A DNA stretch of 64,000 nucleotides from Variovorax sp. SG517 (GTDB lineage: Bacteria > Pseudomonadota > Gammaproteobacteria > Burkholderiales > Burkholderiaceae_C). Positions 27,931-36,282 of the stretch are shown here, piece by piece. Each line of letters starts with the position of its first letter. Positions within the stretch are counted from its first letter, which is position 1. Location: contig NZ_JABMJG010000012.1 of assembly GCF_013376045.1 (NCBI RefSeq), forward strand, positions 1 to 64,000. The letters are read 5' to 3'. The position numbers and the translations under genes are program-made. The notes beneath the pieces are model-generated. The model was not told the DNA's origin. It ran no database searches and saw nothing but the letters and a program-made list of their open reading frames with translations.

Positions 27931-29016
27931 TTATCTCAGGTCGTCGGCGATGACCTTGACGATGCGCTCGGCGTTGACCGAGGTCTCGGGCGCGCCGGCT
28001 TCGTTGAGCACCGACACGGTGGTGGATTCGCCCTGGCCCTTGACCGAGATGCGGAACTTCGCGGGCGCCTCGGTCTTGCTCGAGCCACCGAACAGCTTGC
28101 CGAAGAAGCCGGGCTCCTTCTTGTCGGGGTTCGGCGGCACGTAGCGCACGAAGTAGACGCCGGCGGTGCGGTCGCGGTCTTCCACGGTGAAGCCGGTGCG
28201 GTCGAGCGCGAGGCCGACGCGGCGCCATGCACGGTCGAAGCCTTCGCTGATCTGCACGACCGGCTGGTTGCCGACCTTGGAGATCGTCGCGGTCTTGGGC
28301 GTCGCGGTGGTCGCGGCCAGGATCTTCGACTGTTCCTGCGACACGCCGAGCTTGACCATCAGGCGGCGCAGGAATTCGGTCTCGAGCTCAGGATCGCTCG
28401 GGCGGGGCTGCCACACGGTCTGGTCCTGGCGCGAGTTGTTGTAGACCTCCTGCATGCCGCGGTGGCTGATGAAGATCTCGGTGCCGGTACCGGTGGTGCT
28501 GCGCTCCAGGCGGGTGCGGAAGCGGTCGAGTTCGCCGGTCGAGTAGACCGAGTCGACCAGCTTGCCCAGCGTGCCGCGGATGATGTCCTGCGGCAGCTTG
28601 GCGCGGTTCTCGGCCCAGTCGGTTTCCATGATGCCCAGGTTGCGCTGGTCGGTGGTCAGCAGGAAGCCGTTTTCCTGCCAGAAGTCCTTCACCGGGTCCC
28701 AGAGCTGGTCGGGGGTGCGGTTGACGACGATCCAGCGCTGCGTGCCCGAGCGCTCCATGCGCACGTCGCCGATGTTGGCCACCGCGGTGGGGATGCCCGG
28801 GGCGTTGGCGATGCCGGCCTGGTACGAGTTGGCGGTCACGGCGCCGCCGGGGATGGCGTAGCGGTTGTCGCGCGAGAGCTGGGAGAGATCGGGTGGGACT
28901 TCGAGCGTCGGGGCCTTGCCTGCGCTCTTGTAGTCGATCTTGTCGCTCTCGAGGACGGAGCAGGCGGCGAGGCTGGCAACGAGGGCCAGCAGTGCAAGTC
29001 GCGAAAGGTTCTTCAA
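27931..29016 (-). CDS. bamC: Outer membrane assembly lipoprotein BamC
   Basis: BamC is a lipoprotein of the BAM complex that inserts outer-membrane beta-barrels. The 361-residue protein has a lipobox LAAC at Cys19, the unstructured BamD-binding N-terminus (with the YKSAGKAPTLEVPPDLS segment) and two helix-grip domains (about 90-210 and 240-355). The position directly downstream of dapA is the conserved dapA-nlpB order of proteobacteria, which supports the call. The second helix-grip domain carries a Lys-rich linker (PNPDKKEPGFFGKLFGGSSK) not usual in E. coli BamC. Confidence 0.9.
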   Translation of the reverse strand: MKNLSRLALLALVASLAACSVLESDKIDYKSAGKAPTLEVPPDLSQLSRDNRYAIPGGAVTANSYQAGIANAPGIPTAVANIGDVRMERSGTQRWIVVNRTPDQLWDPVKDFWQENGFLLTTDQRNLGIMETDWAENRAKLPQDIIRGTLGKLVDSVYSTGELDRFRTRLERSTTGTGTEIFISHRGMQEVYNNSRQDQTVWQPRPSDPELETEFLRRLMVKLGVSQEQSKILAATTATPKTATISKVGNQPVVQISEGFDRAWRRVGLALDRTGFTVEDRDRTAGVYFVRYVPPNPDKKEPGFFGKLFGGSSKTEAPAKFRISVKGQGESTTVSVLNEAGAPETSVNAERIVKVIADDLR

Positions 29017-29160
29017 CGTCGTCTTCCTTGTTGGAATGGTTCGGTCAATCTAGGGGCCGCAGTGCCCGCCGCCATCTCTGAGCGCGGTTCGGGCAAAAGG
29101 TTGCTTAACCTTGCTGCGGCCAGGGGAAAGGCGGGTCCGGGACGTGCTGGAGAGGAGTGC

Positions 29161-30051
29161 TCAGCCCTTCAGCAGGCCGGTGGCGCGCAGGGCGCCCTCG
29201 ACCGCGGGGCGGCTCGCTTCGCCGAGTTCGGTGAGCGGCAGGCGCAGCGTACCGCCGCACAGGCCGAGCCTTGCCATCGCCCACTTCAGCGGGATCGGGT
29301 TGGGCTCCACGAACAGGTTGCGATGCAGCGGCATGAGCTCGAACTGGATCTGCATGGCGCGCTTCACGTCGCCCGCCAGCGCAGCCACGCACAGTTCGTG
29401 CATCTTGCGCGGCGCGATGTTGGCCGTGACGCTGATGTTGCCCTGGCCGCCGCAGAGCATGAGCGCGACCGCGGTCGGGTCGTCGCCGGAATAGACGGCA
29501 AAGTTCTTCGGCACTTCGCGGATGAGCCACTGGGCCCGTTCGATGTTGCCGGTGGCTTCCTTGATGCCGATGATGCCGGGCACTTGTGCCAGGCGCAGCA
29601 CGGTGTCGTGCGCCATATCGGCGACCGTGCGGCCGGGCACGTTGTACAGCACGATGGGCAGGTCGCCCACGGCTTCGGCGATGGCCTTGAAGTGCTGGTA
29701 CTGGCCCTCTTGCGTGGGCTTGTTGTAGTAGGGCACGACCTGGAGCTGCGAGTCGGCGCCCACGCCCTTGGCGAACTTGGCGAGCTCGATGGCTTCCTTG
29801 GTGGAGTTCGCGCCGCAGCCGGCCATCACGGGCACCCGGCCCTTGGCCTGCTCGACCGAGACGCGGATGATTTCGCAGTGCTCCTCGACATCGACCGTCG
29901 GCGATTCGCCGGTGGTGCCGACCACGCCCAGGCAGTCGGTGCCTTCTTCGATGTGCCAGTCGATGAGTCGCCGCAGGGCGGGGTAGTCGACACTGCCGTC
30001 GTCGTGCATCGGCGTGACGAGCGCGACGATGCTGCCTGTCAGTTGCTCCAA
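29161..30051 (-). CDS. dapA: 4-hydroxy-tetrahydrodipicolinate synthase
   Basis: DapA condenses pyruvate with aspartate semialdehyde in lysine and diaminopimelate synthesis. The 296-residue TIM-barrel protein has the normal length. The pyruvate-binding TTGESPT segment, Tyr in VLYNVPGRT and the Schiff-base lysine in GIKEATGN are all present. It is followed by bamC after a 144-base gap (29017-29160) that contains no gene I can support. Confidence 0.95.
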   Translation of the reverse strand: MEQLTGSIVALVTPMHDDGSVDYPALRRLIDWHIEEGTDCLGVVGTTGESPTVDVEEHCEIIRVSVEQAKGRVPVMAGCGANSTKEAIELAKFAKGVGADSQLQVVPYYNKPTQEGQYQHFKAIAEAVGDLPIVLYNVPGRTVADMAHDTVLRLAQVPGIIGIKEATGNIERAQWLIREVPKNFAVYSGDDPTAVALMLCGGQGNISVTANIAPRKMHELCVAALAGDVKRAMQIQFELMPLHRNLFVEPNPIPLKWAMARLGLCGGTLRLPLTELGEASRPAVEGALRATGLLKG

Positions 30052-30130
30052 GGGGGAATCTCTTTGTCGGTGGACGAAAGCGCCGATTCTACTTACTCCG
30101 GCGCCCGGCCAGACAGCGGCGCCGGGCCCC

Positions 30131-30700
30131 TTAGTTTCCCTTAAGGAAGCGGCGCGCCGGCAGGCCGGAATCGGCCGCGGCCGGGCGAACGGCTGCGATG
30201 CGTTGCACGAAGCGTTCGGGCTGTTCGATGAAGCCGTCCTCGTACGCCACCACGCGCAGTCCGGCGCATGCCGCCAGCAGCTCGCCCGGCTGCAGCAGGA
30301 AGTCGGGCCGCGAGGGCTTGCCGACGGTCTCGTTGCCCGCGGCGAAGGTCTCGTAGAGCAGCACGCCGCCCGGCGCCACGGCAGCCAAAATGTCGGCCAT
30401 GCGCGGGCGCCAGAGGTAGTTGGTGACGACCACGGCGCCGAAGGCCCGGCCGGAGAAGGGCCAGGGGCCGGATTCGATGTCGGCCTCGACCACCTTGCCG
30501 AACGCGCTTGCCGCCTCGACGGCCTCGGGAGAGCGGTCGACGCCGGTGACCGCGTGCCCGCGTCCGGCGAACCACTTCATGTGCCGCCCCGCGCCGCAGG
30601 CCACGTCCAGCACCGACGTGCCGGTCGCAAGCAGGTGCGACCACCGCACGATCCATTCGGAAGGTGCACCCAGGCCGTGCATCGGCGCTATTTCTTTCAT
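30131..30700 (-). CDS. Class I SAM-dependent methyltransferase
   Basis: This 189-residue Rossmann-fold methyltransferase has SAM motif I (VLDVACGAGRH, about 30-40), an acidic residue at the end of strand 2 (GVDRS), and motif IV (VVTNYLWRP). It resembles the TehB/YcgJ-like group often annotated simply as a class I methyltransferase. The substrate is unknown. The ATG used (30700) lies inside a GCTA-N9-TAGC repeat; a second in-frame ATG 18 bases on would also give a complete protein. It follows the 46-residue protein by 11 bases. Confidence 0.82.
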   Translation of the reverse strand: MKEIAPMHGLGAPSEWIVRWSHLLATGTSVLDVACGAGRHMKWFAGRGHAVTGVDRSPEAVEAASAFGKVVEADIESGPWPFSGRAFGAVVVTNYLWRPRMADILAAVAPGGVLLYETFAAGNETVGKPSRPDFLLQPGELLAACAGLRVVAYEDGFIEQPERFVQRIAAVRPAAADSGLPARRFLKGN

Positions 30701-30703
30701 AGC
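30687..30703. repeat. Short dispersed palindrome GCTA-N9-TAGC, copy 3
   Basis: GCTATTTCTTTCATAGC overlaps the start codon of the methyltransferase gene. On the minus strand the repeat supplies the ATG itself. Confidence 0.65.
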
Positions 30704-30711
30704 AATGAGGC

Positions 30712-30852
30712 TCAGAAGCAGGACCAGATCTGGTCGACCAGCGTCACCAGGAAGTCCGGATGCACGTACAGCGCGAACACGCCGCCCAGCACCGCCAGCG
30801 CGGCGGCCAGCCAGCCTGCGTGGACGATGTGATGTCGCATCCGGGGAGTCAT
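30712..30852 (-). CDS. Small membrane protein, 46 residues
   Basis: This is a short open frame reading MTPRMRHHIVHAGWLAAALA onward and ending QIWSCF before a TGA. It has one strong hydrophobic helix (about residues 13-30) between a His/Arg-rich N-terminus and a Val/Asp/Cys tail. It lies in a gap with no other gene, starts 30 bases after the end of the MFS carrier gene and ends 11 bases before the methyltransferase. The codon use matches its neighbours. I recall similar tiny proteins next to this methyltransferase in related bacteria but cannot confirm it. Function unknown. Confidence 0.6.
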   Translation of the reverse strand: MTPRMRHHIVHAGWLAAALAVLGGVFALYVHPDFLVTLVDQIWSCF

Positions 30853-30882
30853 GGCCCTGTTTTACACGCAACCGGCTCGGGA

Positions 30883-32109
30883 TCAGCCCGCGGCGCCCAC
30901 CGGCTGCGGACCGCGCGGAATGGCGCTTTCCTTCACCGGCAGGTTGACCACCGCCGCGAACACGCCCAGCGCGATCGCGATGTACCAGACGATGTCGTAG
31001 CTGCCCGTGGTGTCGTACAGGTAGCCGCCCAGCCACACGCCCAGGAAGGAGCCGACCTGGTGGCTCAGGAACACGAAGCCGCTGAGCATCGAGAGATGCG
31101 CCACGCCGAAGATGCCCGCCACGATGGCATTGGTGGCCGGCACCGTGGACAGCCACAGGAAGCCCATCGCCGCGGAGAAGAGGTACACGCTCATCGGAGA
31201 GATCGGTGCGATCAGGAAGAGCGCGATCGACACCGCCCGCGCAAAGTAGATGGCCGCCAGGATCTTGCGCTTGGCCAGCTTCTGCCCCAGCAGCCCCACG
31301 GTGTAGGTGCCGAACACGTTGAACAGGCCGATCAGCGCCAGCGCGTAGCCCGCCACTTCGGCCGGCAGGCTGCGGTCGCGCAGGTAGGTCGGCATGTGGA
31401 TGCCGATGAAGGCCAGCTGGAAGCCGCAGACGAAGTAGCCCGCCATCAGCAGGCCGAAGCTCGGGTAGCGGAAGGCCTCGCCCACCGCCTGCATCACCGA
31501 TTGCTCGCGGTGGCCGGCCTGTGCCGCCGTCTTCGGCTCGCGCAGCCCGAAGGCCAGTGGAACGATCACCAGCGCCAGCACCGCTACCACCGCCAGCGCC
31601 GTCTGCCAGCCCAGGCTGCCGATCAGCCGGCCCTCGATGGGCGCCATGAGGAACTGCCCGAACGAGCCGGCCGCCGCCGCCACGCCCATGGCCCACGAGC
31701 GCCGCTCGGCCGGGATCTGCCGCCCGATCACGCCGTAGATCACCGCGTAGGTCGAGCCCGCCTGCGCCGCGCCGATCAGGATGCCCGCGCTCAGCGTGAA
31801 GAGCAGCGGCGTCGGCGAATGCGCCATGCCGAAGAGCCCCAGCGCATAGAAGATGGAGCCGCCGATCAGCACCTTGAACGCGCCGAACCTGTCGGCCAGC
31901 ATGCCCGCGAACACGCCGAAGATGCCCCACGAGAGGTTCTGTATCGCCAGCGCGAACGAGAAGGTCTGCCGGCTCCAGTCCTGCGCCTGCGTGATCGGCT
32001 GCAGCCAGAGGCCGAAACCGTGGCGTATGCCCATCGACAGCGTGACGATCATCGCCCCGCAGAAAAGGACTTGCTTGACCGAGAGGGCGGGGGCGGCTGG
32101 GGATTGCAT
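30883..32109 (-). CDS. MFS transporter
   Basis: This is a 408-residue major facilitator superfamily carrier with twelve predicted membrane spans. A loop 2-3 signature (GMLADRFGAFKVLIGG) and a central hydrophilic loop near 195-205 are visible. It resembles the oxalate/formate-antiporter-like and monocarboxylate carriers (the IRHGFGLWLQPI start is typical), so a small organic anion is likely. The substrate is not decided by sequence. It is divergent from the lipoprotein gene at 32295. Confidence 0.85.
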   Translation of the reverse strand: MQSPAAPALSVKQVLFCGAMIVTLSMGIRHGFGLWLQPITQAQDWSRQTFSFALAIQNLSWGIFGVFAGMLADRFGAFKVLIGGSIFYALGLFGMAHSPTPLLFTLSAGILIGAAQAGSTYAVIYGVIGRQIPAERRSWAMGVAAAAGSFGQFLMAPIEGRLIGSLGWQTALAVVAVLALVIVPLAFGLREPKTAAQAGHREQSVMQAVGEAFRYPSFGLLMAGYFVCGFQLAFIGIHMPTYLRDRSLPAEVAGYALALIGLFNVFGTYTVGLLGQKLAKRKILAAIYFARAVSIALFLIAPISPMSVYLFSAAMGFLWLSTVPATNAIVAGIFGVAHLSMLSGFVFLSHQVGSFLGVWLGGYLYDTTGSYDIVWYIAIALGVFAAVVNLPVKESAIPRGPQPVGAAG

Positions 32110-32294
32110 GACTTCGAATGTAACTATTCGCCTGCTCGAGCAGGTGGCGCACCGGCCAAAGCCATTGATGATTTATCGGGCGGGTTTCAATGCACGCAAC
32201 GCATTGGTGGCATGCCTTGTCACAAGCCTTTGCTGCGATTCGTTACATTCCGGTGGTTTTCTGTTTTCAAATTCCTCCAGGAAGGATGTCGACG

Positions 32295-32753
32295 ATGAGA
32301 AGAACCGCCCTGAAATTCATCGCCATTGCCGCATTGGCGCTGCTGTCGGCGGGTTGCGCCAGTAACGGCGGCACGAAGTACCGTGACATGGCCAACGTCC
32401 TTGCCAAGATCAAGCCGGGCGAGGGGCGCATCTTCTTCTTCCGGGCCGACACGCCCTTTGGCTCCGCGCTGCAGCCGGGCGTCCGCCTGGACAAGGTGGC
32501 TGTCGGAAAGTCGAGGCCCGGCAGCTTCTTCTTCGTCGACCGTCCTGCGGGCACCTACCTGGCGGCAACCGTGGCCGACCCCCAGAAAACGCTCGGTATT
32601 CCGCTCGAGGAAGGCGAAACCAAATACGTGCGCATGTCGCCGTCTTTCGGGCTCGTGACCGGCAGCATCGTGCTGGACTTGGAGACACCCGAAAAGGCGA
32701 AGGCCGAATTGGGCTGGCTCGCCTATTCGGGCCAGGCCCTCCTCGACAAGTAG
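32295..32753 (+). CDS. DUF2846 lipoprotein
   Basis: This 152-residue lipoprotein has lipobox SAGC at Cys21. The mature part carries the DUF2846 pattern: a GEGRIFFFRADTPFG strand, then DRPAGTYLAATVADP, and a C-terminal hydrophobic strand. Family members are outer-membrane or periplasmic with no known function. The ATG at 32295 is preferred because AAGGA at 32282-32286 is at the right distance. An in-frame ATG nine bases earlier has no room for a ribosome site. Confidence 0.82.
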   Translation: MRRTALKFIAIAALALLSAGCASNGGTKYRDMANVLAKIKPGEGRIFFFRADTPFGSALQPGVRLDKVAVGKSRPGSFFFVDRPAGTYLAATVADPQKTLGIPLEEGETKYVRMSPSFGLVTGSIVLDLETPEKAKAELGWLAYSGQALLDK

Positions 32754-32844
32754 CCGCTCCCGTGCGGGCCGCCGCCTGCCGAGCCCGGCAGGCTCCTGTA
32801 TGGGTATCCAGTTGTTTGGCGGGTACTGACTACAATCCGCCCCC

Positions 32845-34842
32845 ATGGCGACTCCCCCCAAGACTCCCCCCAGTTCATCGTCCGCATCCTCCGGCTATTC
32901 GGAAGGCTCCATCCGCGTGCTCAAGGGCCTCGAGCCCGTCAAGCAGCGCCCGGGCATGTACACCCGCACCGACAACCCGCTGCACATCATCCAGGAAGTG
33001 CTCGACAACGCCGCCGACGAGGCGCTCGCGGGCCACGGCAAGAAGATCAAGGTCACGCTGCACGCCGACGGCTCGGTCAGCGTGGAAGACGACGGCCGGG
33101 GCATTCCCTTCGGCCTTCATCCGGAAGAGAAGGCGCCCGTGGTCGAGCTGGTCTACACCCGGCTGCATGCCGGCGGCAAGTTCGACAAGGGCTCGGGCGG
33201 CGCCTACAGCTTCTCGGGCGGCCTGCACGGCGTGGGCGTGTCGGTGACCAATGCGCTGTCGAAGCGCCTCGAGGTGGCCACGCACCGCGAGGGCTCGGTC
33301 GCGAAGCTGGCCTTCAGCGGCGGCGACGTGATCGAGGCGCTGGAGGTCCGCAAGCTCGAGGCCGGCGAGCGCAAGCAGGGCACCACGGTTCGTGCCTGGC
33401 CCGACGCCAAGTACTTCGAGACCGCCGCGCTGCCCATGGGCGAACTCACCCACCTGCTGCGCAGCAAGGCCGTGCTGATGCCGGGCGTGAGCGTCACGCT
33501 CGTCAACGAGAAGACCAAGGAAACGCAGCAGTGGCTCTACAAGGGCGGCCTGAGCGACTACCTGATGCAGACGCTCAACGGCGACCCGGTCATTCCGCTG
33601 TTCGAAGGCAGCGGCCACGCCGACAAGAACGCGGACAACTTCGCCGAGGGCGAGGGTGCCGACTGGGCCGTCGCCTTCACCGAGGAAGGCCAGCCGGTGC
33701 GTGAGAGCTACGTCAACCTCATTCCGACCAGCGCCGGCGGCACGCACGAAAGCGGCCTGCGCGACGGCCTGTTCAATGCGGTGAAGAGCTTCATCGAGCT
33801 GCACTCGCTGCTGCCCAAGGGCGTGAAGCTGCTGCCCGAGGACGTGTTCGCGCGCGCCTCGTATGTGTTGAGCGCCAAGGTGCTCGACCCGCAGTTCCAG
33901 GGCCAGATCAAGGAGCGCCTGAACTCGCGCGACGCAGTGCGCCTCGTGTCGAGCTTCGTGCGCCCCGCGCTGGAGCTGTGGCTCAACCAGCACGTCGACT
34001 ACGGCCGCAAGCTGGCCGAACTGGCCATCAAGGCCGCCCAGACCCGCCAGCGCGCCGGCCAGAAGGTCGAGAAGCGAAAAGGCTCCGGCGTGGCCGTGCT
34101 GCCCGGCAAGCTCACCGATTGCGAGAGCAAGGACATCAGCCACAACGAAGTCTTCCTGGTCGAGGGCGATTCCGCCGGCGGCAGCGCCAAGATGGGCCGC
34201 GACAAGGAAAGCCAGGCCATTCTTCCGCTGCGCGGCAAGGTGCTCAACACCTGGGAAGTGGAGCGCGATCGGCTCTTCGCCAACACCGAAATCCACGACA
34301 TCTCGGTTGCCATCGGCGTCGATCCGCACGGCCCCGGCGATTCGCCCGACCTCAGCGGCCTGCGCTACGGCAAGATCTGCATCCTGAGCGACGCCGACGT
34401 GGACGGCTCCCACATCCAGGTGCTGCTGCTCACGCTTTTCTTCCGGCACTTTCCGAAACTCATCGAAGCCGGCCACGTGTATGTCGCGAAGCCGCCATTG
34501 TTCCGGGTCGATGCCCCCGCGCGCGGCAAGAAACCGGCCTCCAAGGTCTATGCTCTGGACGAAGGCGAACTGACCGCCACGCTCGACAAGCTCCGCAAGG
34601 ACGGCGTGCGCGAAGGCGCCTGGAGCATCAGCCGCTTCAAGGGCCTGGGCGAAATGAGCGCGGAACAATTGTGGGAAACCACGCTCAATCCCGACACCCG
34701 GCGCCTGATGCAGGTCCAATTGGGCCGCTTCGATTTCACGTCCACCCAGGGCGAAATCACCAAGCTGATGGGCAAGGGCGAAGCGGCGGCGCGGCGCGAG
34801 CTCATGGAGTTGCGCGCCGATGACGTCGATATCGACGTCTGA
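32845..34842 (+). CDS. parE: DNA topoisomerase IV subunit B
   Basis: ParE is the ATPase subunit of topoisomerase IV, which unlinks daughter chromosomes. The 665-residue protein has a GHKL ATPase domain (Glu51 and Asn55 in EVLDNAADEA, GRGIPFG, HGVGVSVTNALS), a transducer domain, and a C-terminal TOPRIM domain (LVEGDSAGGSA, acidic DADVDGSH) with the ParC-binding tail. It starts at ATG 32845. ParC is encoded 2.6 kb downstream rather than adjacent. Confidence 0.95.
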   Translation: MATPPKTPPSSSSASSGYSEGSIRVLKGLEPVKQRPGMYTRTDNPLHIIQEVLDNAADEALAGHGKKIKVTLHADGSVSVEDDGRGIPFGLHPEEKAPVVELVYTRLHAGGKFDKGSGGAYSFSGGLHGVGVSVTNALSKRLEVATHREGSVAKLAFSGGDVIEALEVRKLEAGERKQGTTVRAWPDAKYFETAALPMGELTHLLRSKAVLMPGVSVTLVNEKTKETQQWLYKGGLSDYLMQTLNGDPVIPLFEGSGHADKNADNFAEGEGADWAVAFTEEGQPVRESYVNLIPTSAGGTHESGLRDGLFNAVKSFIELHSLLPKGVKLLPEDVFARASYVLSAKVLDPQFQGQIKERLNSRDAVRLVSSFVRPALELWLNQHVDYGRKLAELAIKAAQTRQRAGQKVEKRKGSGVAVLPGKLTDCESKDISHNEVFLVEGDSAGGSAKMGRDKESQAILPLRGKVLNTWEVERDRLFANTEIHDISVAIGVDPHGPGDSPDLSGLRYGKICILSDADVDGSHIQVLLLTLFFRHFPKLIEAGHVYVAKPPLFRVDAPARGKKPASKVYALDEGELTATLDKLRKDGVREGAWSISRFKGLGEMSAEQLWETTLNPDTRRLMQVQLGRFDFTSTQGEITKLMGKGEAAARRELMELRADDVDIDV

Positions 34843-34872
34843 TTCCGGCCGGGACATTTCTCACGACAGGGC

Positions 34873-35334
34873 ATGAACGGACACAAGATCATTTGCGGTT
34901 CGCTGGCAGGGGCTTGCGTTGCTGGAGCAGCAGGCCTGCTGCTGGCGGAGCGCGACCAGGTCGGGCAGGCCGCGAACATGTTCTTCGCCGGAATCTGCAT
35001 CCTGCTGGCATTCGTGTTCGTCTGGATGGGTTGGTGGGACGACGCGGTCAACGACAACGCCGAGCCCAGCCGCGTCGAGCGGGTTGTCGCTACCACGTGG
35101 CTCTGGACGCGCCGCATCCTTTGCTGGAGCGCTGCGCTCATCTTCCTGGGACTGGCCGTGTCGATGATCTTCACCGGCATCGAGGTCGAACATCTGCCCG
35201 TCTTTTTCGCAGTGCTCGCGCTGGGCGGCATGTCGCTCTGGGTCGGACTAAAGGGCGGCGGCCATGCGAAGAGCATGGGCGACGATGCCGCCGTTCACGC
35301 CGAGCGCCGCAAGCGCTACGGCTGGTGGTTCTGA
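34873..35334 (+). CDS. Membrane protein of unknown function
   Basis: I do not recognise this 153-residue protein. It has four hydrophobic segments at about 6-24, 36-53, 81-99 and 107-124, with a charged loop (VNDNAEPSRVERV) between the second and third, and a basic C-terminal tail ending in RRKRYGWWF. It lies 30 bases after parE and 19 bases before the lytic transglycosylase gene, so it may be cotranscribed. Nothing in the sequence links it to chromosome segregation. Confidence 0.75.
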   Translation: MNGHKIICGSLAGACVAGAAGLLLAERDQVGQAANMFFAGICILLAFVFVWMGWWDDAVNDNAEPSRVERVVATTWLWTRRILCWSAALIFLGLAVSMIFTGIEVEHLPVFFAVLALGGMSLWVGLKGGGHAKSMGDDAAVHAERRKRYGWWF

Positions 35335-35353
35335 AGGCAGGACCCGCATCGCC

Positions 35354-36259
35354 ATGAAACGCTGGTTCCGTCCATTCATGCTGTGTGCAGCGCTCGTGCT
35401 GTCGCAGCAGGCTGCGCACGCCACCGACATCTACGGCTACATCGACAGCAAGGGCAACGCGCACTTCGCCTCCGAGAAGCTCGACGAGCGCTACCAGATC
35501 TTCTTCCGCGGCGGCCAGAGCTTCGATACCGCCAACGGCATCGCCCCGCTGGGCCGCGGCGTGGGCAAGCTCGACGGCAAGGTGCCGCCGGCCTCGCAGA
35601 GCCTGCTGGCGATGTTCGAGGCTTCGCCGAGCTACAAGACCGCCAAGTCGGCGCTGCGCGATGCGGCGAGCAAGCACGCGATCGACTACGAACTGCTGCA
35701 GGCGCTGGTGGCCACCGAGTCGGGCTTCGACGCGCAGGCCGTCTCGCCCAAGGGCGCGATGGGCCTGATGCAGCTCATGCCCGCCACCGCGCAGCGCTAC
35801 GGCGTCGCGGCGGACAAGCGCGCGACCATCGAGAAGAAGCTGTTCGATCCGCGCATCAACATCGCCGCCGGCTCGCGCTACCTGCGCGACCTGATCGCGA
35901 TGTTCCCGGGGCAGATCGAGCTCGCGCTGGCCGCCTACAACGCGGGCGAGGGTGCGGTGCAGCGCGCGGGCAACAAGATCCCGAACTACAAGGAAACGCA
36001 GAACTACGTGCAGACGGTGCTGCAGCTGTATGCGTACCTGAAGCCCTCCGTTGCCACCGGCGGCAGCGCGGTCGCACGCGGTGGCAAGACGCCGGGGCGC
36101 ATCCGCATGGAGCTGACCGTGCCGCAGGGCGGCGCGCTCGGCCGCGGCAACATGCCGTCGGACGCGCCCCGCAACATGCCGGCCATGCCCGACATCCCCG
36201 AGCCGTCGACAGTGCCTACGGGCGCGGCCGATGCGCCACCGGGCACGCCGATGTCCTGA
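35354..36259 (+). CDS. Lytic transglycosylase domain protein
   Basis: This 301-residue exported protein cleaves the MurNAc-GlcNAc bond of peptidoglycan. It has a Sec signal peptide (to about residue 24), a DUF4124-like N-terminal segment (IYGYIDSKGNAHFA), then a family 1 SLT domain. The catalytic Glu122 is in VATESGFD, followed by GAMGLMQLMPATA and the LAAYNAGEG motif. The last 60 residues are Pro/Met-rich. The start was moved to ATG 35354, where the signal peptide begins. Confidence 0.88.
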   Translation: MKRWFRPFMLCAALVLSQQAAHATDIYGYIDSKGNAHFASEKLDERYQIFFRGGQSFDTANGIAPLGRGVGKLDGKVPPASQSLLAMFEASPSYKTAKSALRDAASKHAIDYELLQALVATESGFDAQAVSPKGAMGLMQLMPATAQRYGVAADKRATIEKKLFDPRINIAAGSRYLRDLIAMFPGQIELALAAYNAGEGAVQRAGNKIPNYKETQNYVQTVLQLYAYLKPSVATGGSAVARGGKTPGRIRMELTVPQGGALGRGNMPSDAPRNMPAMPDIPEPSTVPTGAADAPPGTPMS

Positions 36260-36282
36260 TCGACCGGAGCAGGGAGGAGGCC

